Below are positions 1 through 12,136 of a stretch of 64,000 bases of DNA, in pieces. Each line of letters starts with the position of its first letter. Within the stretch, counting starts at the first letter, position 1. The translations under genes and the position numbers were made by a program. The stretch comes from Mangifera indica. Taxonomy: Eukaryota > Streptophyta > Magnoliopsida > Sapindales > Anacardiaceae. The notes beneath the pieces are model-generated. The model searched no databases. It saw nothing but the letters and a program-made list of their open reading frames with translations, and had not been told where the DNA came from. The stretch is taken from assembly GCF_011075055.1 (NCBI RefSeq), contig NC_058154.1, positions 1,798,001-1,862,000 on the forward strand. The letters run 5' to 3'.

Positions 1-1822
1 AACTGGTTTTATCATAATATCCCTAAAAGAAGTAGAATGCTCATATAAATCTAATATCTCTTTTATGCTTTGTCAATGTGGGATTTACCCAAAGGTATAA
101 CGCAAAATATCATAAAATCAAAAGATTAATGCAAAACTGTTAAAAAGTCAAATAGACCAATAGATAGAAGAATGTTACCGCGCTTATAGGTGTAGGCTCA
201 ACTCACATTTGCCTATTGTTTAGATTGATTCTTTGGGCCAACTCTAGTACAAAATTTGCCGACAAGAATAGTGTATTTTATTGTAATTGTATGAATGTTT
301 TTTTCTTGTAATTATAATTGTAAGAGTTTCTTCATATAAAAAATGAATATGTTTCTTGAAGCCACACTAAGGCAAATGGGGGGCAGTGAAAAAAAGTACG
401 GCAAAACTTAAAGTTGGAAGAAAAATTATTTAAAAAATTGACCATTAAGGGTGATATTGCATTTTTCAATTTTTTTAATTAAAATTACTGTTGGGCTCAG
501 TCGGGGCCTTCAGATTAGTCCCTAGCCGAAAGCCTTGGATATTTAACTTGATCTAGGTCTAATCACCCCTTCTCAAGTCTAGACTGGCCTAGGCCGACCC
601 CTTATGGCCTCGTTAGGGTTTAATCCAAGCTTTTTGTCCAACTCCTTTTATTTAAGGATAATCGAGTTTTCAAAATTTAATATCTCTAGTCTAATAATCC
701 GGTTTACTATTAAATTATTATTTATTTTAAATACACAGTCTGTTATGATTTTATTTTTAGGTCTTGCAACCCAAGACATATTTTAATAGCTTAATAAACT
801 CACATGCGAGTTAACTAGTTTTATCATAATATCCCTAAAAGATGTGGAATACTCATACAAACCTAACATCTCTCTTACGTTTTGTCAATGTGGGATTTAT
901 CCAGAGGTATAACACAAAATATTATAAAATCAAAAGACCAATGTAAAACTGTTAAGAAGTCGAATAGATCGATATAATGTTACTGAGCTTATAGGTGTAG
1001 GCTCAACTCACATTTGCCTATTGTTTGGATAGATTCTTTGGGCCATCTCTAGTACAAAATTTGCCGACAAGAATAGTGTATTTTCTTGTAATTGTATGAG
1101 TGTTTTTTTCTTGTAATTGTAATTGTAAGAGTTTCTCCATATAAAAAATGAATATGTTTCTTGAAGCCACACTAAGGCAAATAGGGGGCAGTGAAAAAAA
1201 GTACGGCCAAACTAAAAGTTGGAATAAAAATTATTTAAAAAATTGACCATTAGGGGAGATATTGTATTTTTCAATTTTTTTAATTAAAATTACTATTGGG
1301 CTCAGTCGGGGCCTTCAAATTAGTCCCTAGCCGAAAGCCTTGGATACTTAACTTGATCTAGGTCCAATCACCCCTCCTCAGGTCTAGACTAGCCTAGGTC
1401 GACCCCTTATGGCCTGGTTCGGGCTTAATCCAAGTTTTTTGTCCAACTCCATTTGAAACTTTTATTTAAGAATAATTGAGTTTTCAAAATTTAACATCGT
1501 TAGTCCAATAATCTGACTCACTATTAAAATATTATTTATTTTGAATACAAAGTTGGTCATGGTTTTGTTTTTGGGTCTTGCAAGCCAAAACACATTTTAA
1601 TAGCTTAATGAACTCATATGCGAGTTAACTAGTTTTATCATAATATCCTTAAAAGATGTGAAATACTCATACAAACTTAACATCTCTCTTATGTTTTATC
1701 AATATGAGATTTATCCAGAGGTGTAACACAAAATATCATAAAATCAAAAGACTAATGTAAAACTGTTAAGAAGTCGAATAGATTGATAAATAGAAGAATG
1801 TTACCGAGCTTATGGGTGTAAG
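1..1822. repeat. Tandem array of an ~813-bp repeat, 2.2 copies
   Basis: The sequence beginning aactggttttatcata at 1 recurs at 813 and again at 1627, giving periods of 812 and 814 bp. Copies 1 and 2 are co-linear throughout, including the phrases gtaggctcaactcacat, gaagccacactaaggc and ttgggctcagtcggggcc. Copy 3 stops matching near 1820, just after the words gagcttatgggtgta. Divergence between copies looks like several percent, so the array is not very recent. The unit has no long open frame. It could be tandem LTR material, because a run of short T/A-rich stretches precedes atgaatatg, but no primer-binding site or TG...CA ends could be fixed. The left edge of copy 1 may lie outside the window. 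Confidence 0.85.
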
Positions 1823-4740
1823 GAACTTTGTGCTAAAATTTATCAAACAAACAATGATGTAATTTTAAAATTTTACTTAAAAGGCACAAAACCCTAACCC
1901 TGGATTAGGGGTATGAATCAAAACATACAACAAGATAGAAGAAAATTAAGTCTGTGTTGACAACTCATTCTCTTTGCAATTTCTCAATGAAACGATTTTC
2001 CACAATCCTTTCCAAGTAGAGGAAGAATGCTTCACATCCACATTGGGCATCAAGGCCACCACTATCAATGGAAAGTATTAGAAAACTCAAGAATGTGCTA
2101 GTGATCTGTTGGAGTGGATTGATATAGAGAGAGGAAAGGGTTTTCAAGAGAAATATATGTATTTTTATGAAAAATGAACAGTAACAATTAAGGCAACATA
2201 ATGTTTTAATTTATATTTTGCATAGAAAAAACATTCCACAATATGAAACGGGCATTCGTCAATGCAAAGCCTAATCAAACTCTTGTCCAACATATGGAAT
2301 AAGTGTTCCTCAACCCAAACTAAGAATGTCATTCCTTGATATGGAACATGTGTTTTACACTCATAAATCAATCCCAAATCTACTACTTAGCTTTTAGACC
2401 CTGGCAATCAACCTTTATTCTGTGTGACTTATTGGTTCCCCGTCGTGTTGATAGTTAACATAATCATGACTAATTTATAATTGGTCCACTCTCTAATCAT
2501 AAACCAAAATTGTCCTCAAGCAAGATATCATGACCTTCCAAATGATGAACAGTAATTGAAAGAACAATATATGTTTATTGTGCAATTGAATCTTTTCATC
2601 ATCTAATATTTTATCAAAATTGAGACATAAAAATAGTGTTTATCTATTATCGTCGCTTGAGTTTATCATTTAATTTTCAAAACAATAACAAAATACAATT
2701 GGATTTAAGCAACAACTCGATCCCACTATAGCTATAGATTTTAGTGGTCATATTAATTCATCAAATAATGTATCAAATTATTTTTTTCTGTACCCAAGAG
2801 TGATTAATGTTATGTCGATCTATCATAGTCTTAATACACTTCTTAACATAGCCAACAATTACCACATTGATAGCCATAGATAAAAGACTATGTTAGGCTA
2901 ATTTCAAACCATGCCTTAATGCACAAAGTGCTCTGATGATCTCAAGTCTAAGGATTATATGCACTATCGTTCATTAGAAGACTTGCTCCATAGACACTAG
3001 GGGTATTATATCTATATAAAAAACATACACTCATGTGTTGCATTAGGATGTCACCAAACAACCTTAATATGTGAGATTTGTCACTACCTCTCGATAGGTC
3101 ATTCAACATTGATAGTTTTATTGTATTATATGCACCTATGGTCAAGATAATATTGGAGCTACAAACATTTTTAGGCTACTTGATGTGAGCATAGAGTCCT
3201 CACAAAATACACTTGGTTTTTTCATCACGATTCTACCATTCTAAGAGCATAATCATCTTATATATAAATACTTATGTAAATGAAAGATGTATAAGTGTTG
3301 TTATTATTAATGCATAAATATGATAAAGAAAGATACAAAATGTATACAATACAACCAAAACACAACCGAAAGATTTGGCTTTTCAACGTTGACTCTAACA
3401 ATAGGGTAGAGTAAAAATAGAATAACCCTAGTTAGAGACTAATAAAAGTCCCTCTCTTAAAGTAAGAAAATCAGTTTTTAAAGTCCCAAAATGCTTGGAA
3501 ATCAGGATTTATTGGACATTACTAATCACCTCACCCAAAAGAAAGAATCCTCACTGCACCAATTAATTGAAGTGATCAAAACCTAAAATGAACACTATTG
3601 TCTTGGCAGAAAATAAATTATTATAGATTAAGAGAAAATATAATGGTAAAATAATCATTGGAAAGATGTATAGCCCAATAAATTAGTAGGTTCACCTTTT
3701 AGTTTAAGAATGTGCACAGAAAGCTGAACCATAAAAAAAAAAAAAAAGAAAACTTTCGTTTAATGGATGATGACGAAGACAGTGGCTGTTTTTTCTTATA
3801 AATGTACATGATCAGTGGCCTGACCGCATACAAACTGTATTAGTTCCATTATTACACTTACAAAATCAGTTTCATACAAGAAGTTCTTCTTTTCCAGGGC
3901 TTTCAGTTTCATAATATTTTATGGAAGTAATTATTGTCTCCCACTCAGAGACTTTTAAAAGGGGTGTGTGGTTGGGTATGACAGAGACGGCTTAAACAAA
4001 GTGGGTTTCCATATAAGGGAAGGATTCTTCTTATTATTTTAATTAAAAGTGACATTTGTTTAATGTTTGTAAGGTTATGTTGTTAATCCAGTCTGATTTT
4101 ACCAGATAGGTAAATATCGGGATACAATGATTGAACATCGGGTAATTATTATTTGGTTTTAAATTAATCAGTTCAAATTTTTCATATAAAAGAGATCATA
4201 TTAAACGAACCCAATCTTTTTATGAGATAGTCCTTTCGTTTAACTACTCAAGCTAACCTATAGGGTTTGATTAAGTTATTTTGTTATCTATTGAAGGTAA
4301 AAATTACACTTTTTCAATTAAAATCCACCTCTATTGCAAGAAAATGACATTAGACAATTAATTTATCATATTGCCTTTTTTACTCCTTCCTTCTTTCTCC
4401 TCCACAATCTCATTCTCTTCCTTTTATTCTTCCTCCTATTCCTCCGCCGCCACCTTATGTTTCTTCTACTTCTCCCTTTTTTCATGGTATGGCGAATCCA
4501 CACTTGGGCAGCGCCATCGAGCTGCCAAGTGGCCAAATCATGGAGGTTGATCTCTCCCGTACCTCCATCTCTCACCTCTTTGTCACACAAAATTTCGTCC
4601 AACTCATCCCTACCAACCACCATTTTACTTCCTTTCCCTTTTAAATTTTTTTTTTTTCAAATTTGATTAAGAATCTTTTTTTTTTCTATTTGTATGTTAT
4701 GATTGATGAGATTTGTTTTGGTGGTTGGATTTGTTTTTGT
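1823..4740. other. Intergenic DNA, no gene recognised
   Basis: AT-rich sequence with only short random open frames (under about 110 codons) on either strand. A poly-A run lies near 3735-3750. A pyrimidine-rich stretch at 4370-4660 gives overlapping open frames of biased composition on both strands, which is typical of low-complexity DNA. No protein family, RNA gene or complete transposon was recognised here. Confidence 0.6.
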
Positions 4741-4743
4741 TAT

Positions 4744-4843
4744 AAAAACGAGTGTTGGAGTTGTGGGTTGTTGAGATGGTTGCATCGGTGGTTATGGTTG
4801 TGGGTTGTTGAGTTCGGCAATGGTGGTAATGGTGCAAAAGTGG

Positions 4844-4880
<37 letters not shown>

Positions 4881-5150
4881 GGGTCTTGGTGTTGAGATGG
4901 TTGCGGTGGTCGTAACGGTTGTAGGTTATTGAGTTTTGCGATGGTGGTAATGGTGTGAAAGTGGTGGAAAGCTCTCGGTGTTGAGATGGTTGTGGTGATG
5001 GAAATAGTTGTGGGTTGTTGAGTTTTGCGGTGGTAGTAATAATGCAAAGACCGAAATTTGGAAATTAAAATTCTAGGTTGTCATGAATTCTGGTGTCTGC
5101 GAATTGTGGTGGGTTGTTGAGTTTTGCAATGGAAGTAATGCTCTGGCATA
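4744..5150. repeat. G-rich minisatellite with a 34-base G run
   Basis: The core phrase ttgagatggttg recurs at about 4771, 4892 and 4981. Each copy is followed by related words (ggttgtgggttgttgag, tttgcgatggtggtaatgg), and a weaker fourth copy lies near 5110. The unit is therefore roughly 90-120 bp. Inside it is an uninterrupted run of G from 4846 to 4879. Open frames across it encode poly-Gly, or poly-Pro and His/Thr-rich peptides on the other strand; these reflect composition and are not gene evidence. The run length is likely polymorphic or imprecise in the assembly. Confidence 0.85.
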
Positions 5151-5154
5151 AGAG

Positions 5155-5327
5155 TAATGCTGGATGTAGACATTTTGAATATACAAAATAAGTATATAAA
5201 TATGATGTGACATCACATGATAAAGTGCTATTTTATCTTTAATTCAAAATTATACATTTATATAATAATATATTATCTGTATATTCATTTATATGTTCAA
5301 AGTATGTATACTTAATGTTATTATTCT
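5155..5327. repeat. Short palindromic MITE, family P (copy 1)
   Basis: Imperfect inverted repeat of about 170 bp. The left arm has aatatacaaaataagtatat and gatgtgacatcacatgat; the right arm mirrors it with atattcatttatatg and aaagtatgtatactta. The centre holds the family signature ttttatctttaattcaaaat. The same layout recurs at many sites in this window. Ends were set by eye and are good to about 10 bp. Confidence 0.65.
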
Positions 5328-7368
5328 TTAATGCCAACAATTGCATAATTATATTTGTATTTTTTTGAGGAAAAACTAGGCAGGACAGAAACCAATCTCG
5401 TTAAAAAAATCAAAAAACCATGTCAATCCCAGGATCTGCAGGTAAAGCTTGTATAATACAAATTGAGCTGATGAGATGTCAACATACAAAGTCTTGTCCT
5501 ACTTTTTTTAATGGTCAAGACTCAGGAACGAGCTAGCAAATTTAGCTTTTGAAGTGCAAGAGGAGGCTAGTTAATATTTTTGCAGTACAGATTCCTTCAT
5601 AACTGAAACCCACCAGGTTAACCAAAAACATATATGAAATATGACAACCGCAAGATACCCAATTAGGAGTGGACAAAACAAATCTCCAATCTCTCAGTAC
5701 ATAAACATAAAAGCCTGTGCAATTTGCATCGATATAACTCAGACAAGGCAACGACAGGGAAAATGTGTCTTCTCAATTGATTATCCTATTTTGGGATGTC
5801 GAGGTTTAATGTTAAAAAAGATGAACGATTGCAAGTCTAGTGAAAAGGGAATTCAGCAAAAAAAGAATTATATTCAGAAATCTTGTGAGGCCAGGGTACA
5901 TTACTTTCCCCTCAGGAATCCGTCACCTTTGATCAATCCATTCAAACCCTAAGTTTACATAACTCTCTGCTTATAAAATTGTAATGGTACGGTCTCGAGA
6001 CATAGCTTAAGTGGCAAAATAGATGACTTATGTATAAAAAAATATAAATTCAAATCTCTTATGATAACATTTCAAAATTAAACTTTTGACTTAATTGGTA
6101 TAATAGTTGTAGAGTGATTAGACTTCAAAATAAGTATATAATTAAGACATCTTCTGTATATATGCTACTGATTTTATACGTATAAATTGGACTTTCTATA
6201 ACCAAATTTCTTTCCAACAAAGTTGCCCCAGCCTTTTTTTTTTTTTGAGAGAGAAACATTTTTTTTGAAATGGGACTCAGAGGATATTAAAAGAATCAAG
6301 CTCAATGTCCTCTGGATACCATTTACAACACACTTGCGTACTGGTCAATTTGAATGGGCTTTGATTTTGAAGGTTTAAATAAAGGAAATGGGTTTGGGTT
6401 GATAGGGTGTGTGTGTGTATATAGATTATATTTTTTTTCATCAATTAATATATACGATTTAGACACTTGTGTGAGATAGATTGTAACAATAATAGTAAGG
6501 ATCGGTTAATCGATTCTATAATCCATTAGAATAAGAGAAAAACAAAATATATAGAAAATTGGATATATAATAGTTTTTTAAGTTTTTCAACCTATTACAA
6601 AGAAGCCTACGTTTATGATTATAGTAACTCTAGGAGAATGTTTTGATAAAGTGTAAACAATGATTAAAAAGAGATATCTTGATAAGTACTTGATTTTGAA
6701 CAAATGTTACCAAGAAATATAATCGAATTTTTATGAGAGTTTTCTTCTCTAATTTACGATGATACTTAGTTATAATCTTATTAGTTACATTTCAAATTCA
6801 AATACAAAAAACTAAATTCATAATCTATTACATATGGGAACTATGATGATGATCGAGTATGGAAAGTTATCGCTTTCCATCGTGCGTATATGGAAGTAAA
6901 GTCAATAGATAGATTGCATTCTTTGGACAAGAAATGTTAATCCGCAACTTGAGACACATGTAATTGTTTCTATAGCTAGTCGCTATTCTAGAAGTTACTA
7001 TGTGAATTGGAGTTTACTGTAAAGATAAGATTTTCTCCTTCTTATTTCAATTAGAATCCTGGATCAATCAGTTATATTTATTATTTTAATATGTTATCAG
7101 TTACTGTTAAAATAATAACAAAGATGATAGGGATAACCATTCTTTCATAATTCAAATGAAAACCCAGAAGAAAAAAATTCATTTCATATAATAAGATTCT
7201 CTTACATTAATTATTCAAATATGCTGAGTAAAATTTGCCTTTACTCAAGAAATAATATTTGCATCCTGTATCTAGTTTCTTCTCTCTGTTTCATTTTCTA
7301 TTCCATATCTCGGTTTTGATGAAGAGAATTCTCTATTCTTTATAATAATGTATGGATTGTTTGTGCTT
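5328..7368. other. Intergenic DNA downstream of laccase 1
   Basis: No gene recognised. The stretch 5385-5960 has higher complexity and short open frames on both strands, but no protein family could be assigned. Around 5990-6130 lies a degenerate repeat-like segment (catagcttaagtggcaaaat, then aattcaaatctctta) of a kind also seen near 28330 and 60260. It could be a decayed SINE or MITE. The rest is AT-rich. The last few hundred bases up to 7368 should contain the 3' untranslated region of the laccase gene, which ends at 7369 on the minus strand. Confidence 0.5.
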
Positions 7369-9501
7369 TTAACATTTTGGAAGATCACTCGGGGGTGGCA
7401 GAAGTGACTGGTTGGGGCCATTCCCATTGTCGACCAAAAATGCCATCTTAAGTCCCCAAGTTGTGTGAATTTCCAAGTGACAATGCATGAACCAGACTCC
7501 TGCAGAAGCAGAATTTGAAGAGACATTGTGTAAGAAATAGGCAAAGGACGATAATTTAAGGATTCTGAAGAAAAATAGAAAGTATACCAGGGTTATCGGC
7601 CAGGAATCTTATAGCAACCCATCCGCCAGATGGTACACCAATTGTGTTTCTTTCAACAGGATCAACGAGATTAAACTTCTGTTGATCTGTCTTTGGATTG
7701 TAGTTCCCAAGTCCCTTACCGACCGCAAAGAAATTGAATCCGTGCAAATGGATCGGATGGTTCTCCAGAAATATGATCCCTGTATCTTGCAAAACAAGTT
7801 GAACAGTAGAGTTGTAATCCAGCCTATAAACCTTTGTTCCGCTGCTGGTTTGCAAATTTGCTGGTGGGTTTCCAGTGTAGTTGAAAACGTTTGGTGGGTT
7901 ACCAGGAAAGTCAGTTGTGAATACCCCACTAATGTTGAAAAAATGTGCCTGAAGTAAGGCAGTAGCTGGCATAACAAATGTGACATTATTCATAGAAGCC
8001 ACCACCCGGCTACCATTACCAGCTTTGCAAGAGGGACAAGGATTGACTCCAAGTCCAACTGTAAATAGAAGATTGTGATCAACATTTTTTGGGACTCTGG
8101 CAGGGTATGTTTTTGAATTAAGGCTACGAAGAGAATCAATAAAGTTGTTAGCAACTGCAGTGGCATTTTGTGAAGGAGGCTTGGTGAGAGTTGTGGGGGT
8201 ATTAGCTAGTGTGCCTGAATAGTGTAACGTCGCGGTGGCAGTCACATTATCGACTGCAATTGGGGAGTCCATGAAAGGAGAGGCTGTAACCAGGTATTTG
8301 CCAGAATTTTGGTCAGCAGTAACTAGGACATTAGTGGTTTGGCCTGGGGCAATTACAACAGTGTCGATTTTGAATGGCTTTACATAGCTGGCATCAACTT
8401 CCACAACTGTAAGCTTGTGACCTGCAATCTTGAAAAAAAGCTCTTCATTGAGTGCAGCATTGATTATCCGAAGCATGTAGGTTTTGCCGTTTTCGACAGG
8501 CAACGTAAAGCCACCTGCACATAAAGTTCTAAATAAAAGAAAGTTCATAGAATTGATATAATATCTGGTAAAGCCATTATTTTAAGTACCCTGTGAAGAA
8601 CAACTGGAGACAGGCCCTGGATGGCCATTAATGGTGTGGGAATCAGAGACATTAGGAGCCACGCCAGATTTGAGAGCTTGATTGATGACGGCTTCAGTGT
8701 CTGACTTCCACCATTCACTGAGTACAACCACTACTTCCTTGTTGGGTTTTGGGAAAGGATATGGAACTCCACGCTGAGGTAAAATTACGATGGCGCCGTG
8801 GACGGTGGACCTCAGCCAGAGAATATGTGCGTGCCAGAGAAGTGTGCCCCGTTGGCCTGTAATTGTGAAATTGTACACATAGCTTTGCCCCGTCTGAATT
8901 GGACACTGTGTAATGTACGCTGGTCCATCAGCCCAACCAGTTCTGAGTTGCCGAATTCCATGCCTACCAAATCAATCACAGGTTAAAAAAAATCCAATCT
9001 TAACAATTTATTGAATCATGAATATGCTAAGGCATCTCACCAGTGGATTGAAACATTATACTTGACATGGTTGGTGACCTTGACTAGTACAGTATCTCCT
9101 TCCCTTGCATAAAGAGTAGGTCCTGGGAACCTCCCATTAACAGTGACAATGGACTTGCTTGAGCAAAGTTTAGTAGATTTCTTCAACATCACCTGTTCAA
9201 GTTACGAAGAATTGACAACTACATTTCGACATAAAGTATTACTATATACACAAACAAATTCATACAATCTAACCTTGATTTTGAAATAAGAGAAAAAATA
9301 AAATATCATCTAATCATGCACCGTTACCTTAGTTTGTACACATAGTTTTCAACTTCTACGTAAGGGAAAGGGTATTGGGGGAAGAGAAGCATTTTCATGA
9401 TGTATTGTACTTACATCAAAGTTGTATTGGCGAAGTTTGCAGTGAACCAGAGCTGGAAAAAGACATGCTACAAGAAGCAGGAGCCGAAAACAGGAGTCCA
9501 T
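7369..9501 (-). CDS. LAC12: Laccase, LAC5/LAC12 type, copy 1 (intact)
   Basis: Secreted blue multicopper oxidase that oxidises phenolics and monolignols with reduction of O2 to water in the cell wall. Exons on the minus strand are 9501-9415, 9192-9041, 8963-8590, 8514-7588 and 7499-7369, all with GT/AG borders. They sum to 1671 nt, or 556 aa, the usual family length. Residues 1 to about 21 ([21 protein letters not shown]) form a signal peptide. All four copper motifs are present: HWHG near 79-82, HAH at 124-126, HPIHLHG at 457-463 and HCHLEIH at 519-525. A Leu ten residues after the Cys is the axial position, as in high-potential laccases. The protein ends in DLPKC, as family members do. Two oddities lie in otherwise invariant places: IIFLENHP instead of IIAPENHP, and RFLADNPG instead of RFRADNPG. 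Clade assignment is from remembered sequence similarity; laccase identity is certain. Confidence 0.95.
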
Positions 9502-9600
9502 TTTGTTGTCTCCTTTTCACCTCACTCTCAGAAAGTGTCTCTAGATACTGTCTTTCAGCTAGCTTTGAGGCTTGTTGCATTCATGTATGACAGGCTAACG

Positions 9601-9612
9601 CAAATTTATATA
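9601..9612 (-). promoter_or_regulatory. TATA box of laccase copy 1
   Basis: On the minus strand the sequence reads TATATAAATTTG, about 100 bp upstream of the ATG at 9501. The same element at the same distance occurs upstream of the second laccase (14257-14263), which supports it as the conserved core promoter. Confidence 0.65.
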
Positions 9613-10135
9613 GGGGTATAAGATTAGGGAATTTGGTTCTTGCTGGCAAGTCGTTTTTGGTAGTTAGGTGTATGAACATTTCCTTGGAATACAAAATTTA
9701 CCTAATTAAAACTCTCCAAATCCAATGATATCGTGAACATTACATAAAGTTGCTACTTAGGAACCAATTAGAATTATGAGAAAATTAACGATATTTCCTG
9801 TTGGTTGCAATTAATGTTAGTAGATGTAACTAATTGACCCCACTTCTTTCTCTTGTCTTTGAAAAATATGGTTCCGGGTGTTCAATTTAATTACAACGAC
9901 ACAAGGAACAATATTTATCTCATAAACAGTATTAATTAAGTATGATTCTCTGGATATTCAGTGCCTTGATATCTTAGTTTCTATATTCTAATGTTAGGTG
10001 TTAATGATAAGATTAGCGCAACGAGGTGAAGAGACACAAGAAGAACAAGAAACAATAAAATTTTTTACGTGGTTCAATTGAGAAACAAGAGTCTACGTCC
10101 ACAAATGCAATATTGACAGAGTGCTTTAAAGAAAG

Positions 10136-10312
10136 AATAATATTATATGTACATATTTTTAGTATATAATTTGAGTATATAGATGATGTGTGATTATGTA
10201 ATTGAGTGTTATTTTATCTTTAATTCAATATTATTTAATCGGATGATAACACATCACCTATGTACCTAAATTATATATTAAAAGCGTATACATATAGTTT
10301 TATTGTATTTCA
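10136..10312. repeat. Palindromic MITE, family P (best-preserved copy)
   Basis: A 177-bp element in which the left arm (aatattatatgtacatattt, then gagtatatagatgatgtgt) is mirrored by the right arm (acacatcacctatgtacc, then gcgtatacatatagttttatt). The centre carries ttttatctttaattcaatatt. Pairing of the two arms covers roughly 55 bp each with few mismatches. This is the clearest copy of a family that recurs at more than a dozen places in the window. Superfamily not assigned, because no convincing target-site duplication could be read. Confidence 0.8.
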
Positions 10313-10455
10313 ATAAAATTATGTATACCCACTTTAAGTACACAAATGAGAACACATTTATTGTATGTTATCATGTGAATAAAATAACACTTAATCATGT
10401 AATAACACATATAAAATGTGTTGTGTATTCAAAATAGATACTTATAATATTACTC
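10313..10455. repeat. Palindromic MITE, family P (adjacent copy)
   Basis: It starts with aattatgtatacccacttta and ends with cttataatattactctt. The middle reads gttatcatgtgaataaaataacactt, broken here by reference to positions 10360-10390. It abuts the previous copy almost directly, which suggests nested or side-by-side insertion. A further diverged copy lies at about 10725-10885 (atgtgcatctag ... ctggatgtacatag). Confidence 0.7.
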
Positions 10456-12136
10456 TTCTTCTTCATTGTTTTTGGGTGAGATTATGTCCTTGTCTTTACC
10501 TACGAGCTAATACGTAATCCATCCACTGATAATTGTTGATCACCTCGTCGATGTTGTATTAGCAAGTTTGACAAACCAGGTGTTTTTAACCACAAAACAC
10601 TAGCATTCCATAACCATAGAAATATGTGAGTCCTAGAACAGTAAAAATTGAAAATTTAGAATGATTAGAATGTTGAATCTTTGTTAACAAATTAAATCTT
10701 AATTTTGATTACTATATTGCTTGAACAATTCTATGTGCATCTAGTTTTAAGTACTCAAATTATGTGTCATAATGTCATTACATGTTACTTTATCTTTAGT
10801 TTAAAATAATTCAATCATACAGATTATCTGAGTATCCAATCATGTACTCAAATCTGGATGTACATAGTTCAACATTTTGCATTATGTGTATTTTAATTAA
10901 TTTTTGTACACTTTAGGGCCCAAGACATTTTCTTGATAATCATCAACTTTTTCTTAATTTTGTTTCTAACCGGACCTGAAAAGATAGAGGCAAAAGAACT
11001 GATTTATCAATCAACCTTTTTGTTTTCAATCATTACAAAGAGTGAAGAACATTGTGAAACTTAACCGCGTCAAGTCTTATAATTTTCTGCTATCTATTTA
11101 AAATAGCATCTGGAAAATGATTGATAGATAGATAGACATTTTCCATAGATGCACATCAAAGTTAATTTCTTCAAATGACATAAGGATTTGGGTTGAGGGG
11201 TGTTGGAATTAGCAACTACTTCGTCTATCAGATGCAGTATATACAAGGTCTTATTACTTAGTCAACGGAAGTTAGGGTTAGATTCAAGTTGATCCAAACT
11301 CAAACAAGATGAAACTCATTTTTGACTCGTTTTTAGATGAGCTTGACTAGTTTTTGGCTTGAGCTTCCTGAGCATAAAAAAACACCAGTTTATGTTTAGC
11401 TTGCTTCATAATTTAAAAGTTCATGATTGACTCACACCTAGCTTGAGTTAACATGAGATGTTTGGCTCAACTCTCCTAAATGACATCTTTCCCTCTAATT
11501 TTTTTAATGATGTGAGTCGAGCATGACCTCTATTCGGTTTGGATTGGGTTCGTTTTCCCTACTACTCTCTAGCTTGTATTCAAGTTTATGCTTATTTATC
11601 TCAAGTTCATGTTCGTGTGTTAGAGCAAAGCTAAAGCTTGAACGAGCTCTTTTTGAATCCAACACTAGTGGAAGTTATCTTATTTTTAGATAAATTAAAA
11701 TAAATCACATGCTCATTCTTTTCACTATATATATTGTTTTCAGTGTAATTATTTACTTTATTGATTCTACATTTTCTCTAGTTCGTTTATACAAAGACAT
11801 GAATAAAAATTAGAAACATATCATGAACAAGTTTTTTATTCAATCTGTCCGAAAGAATCACAACAGTATATCAATTTTTATTCGACAAGTGAAATGGCTA
11901 GGTTCCCTATACAATTAAGTTGTGAAAATTGAGTGTAATTTTCTTTAACAGAGTTTTTGTAAAAATTTAAATTTACTCAAGAAATAATAGCAGATCCGTA
12001 TATTGCTTTGTTAATAACTCTCTCTTCCAGTCTTCTCCTTTATACTGCATAATCCTCCCTGCAACCTGTTTGAATGAGGAGATTTATATTTTCTCTACAC
12101 TGGATAATTATGCATAGAATACTTCAGTTGAGAGCT

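Larger units (their letters stand above)
9620..12136. other. Intergenic DNA between laccase copies 1 and 2
   Basis: About 2.5 kb with no gene recognised. It contains three family-P palindromic MITEs (10136-10312, 10313-10455, 10725-10885). It also holds a decayed repeat at about 11265-11660 built from words such as gagcttgactag, ctcaagttcatg and cttgaacgagctc. That repeat resembles segments near 21500, 23700, 29870 and 50000. The final 100-200 bp should hold the 3' untranslated region of laccase copy 2. Confidence 0.55.

Noticed and set aside
4334..5047. Overlapping open frames of 85-116 codons on both strands, including poly-Gly and poly-Pro stretches
   Set aside because: Composition follows the pyrimidine tract and G-rich minisatellite; no start context, splice pattern or family match.
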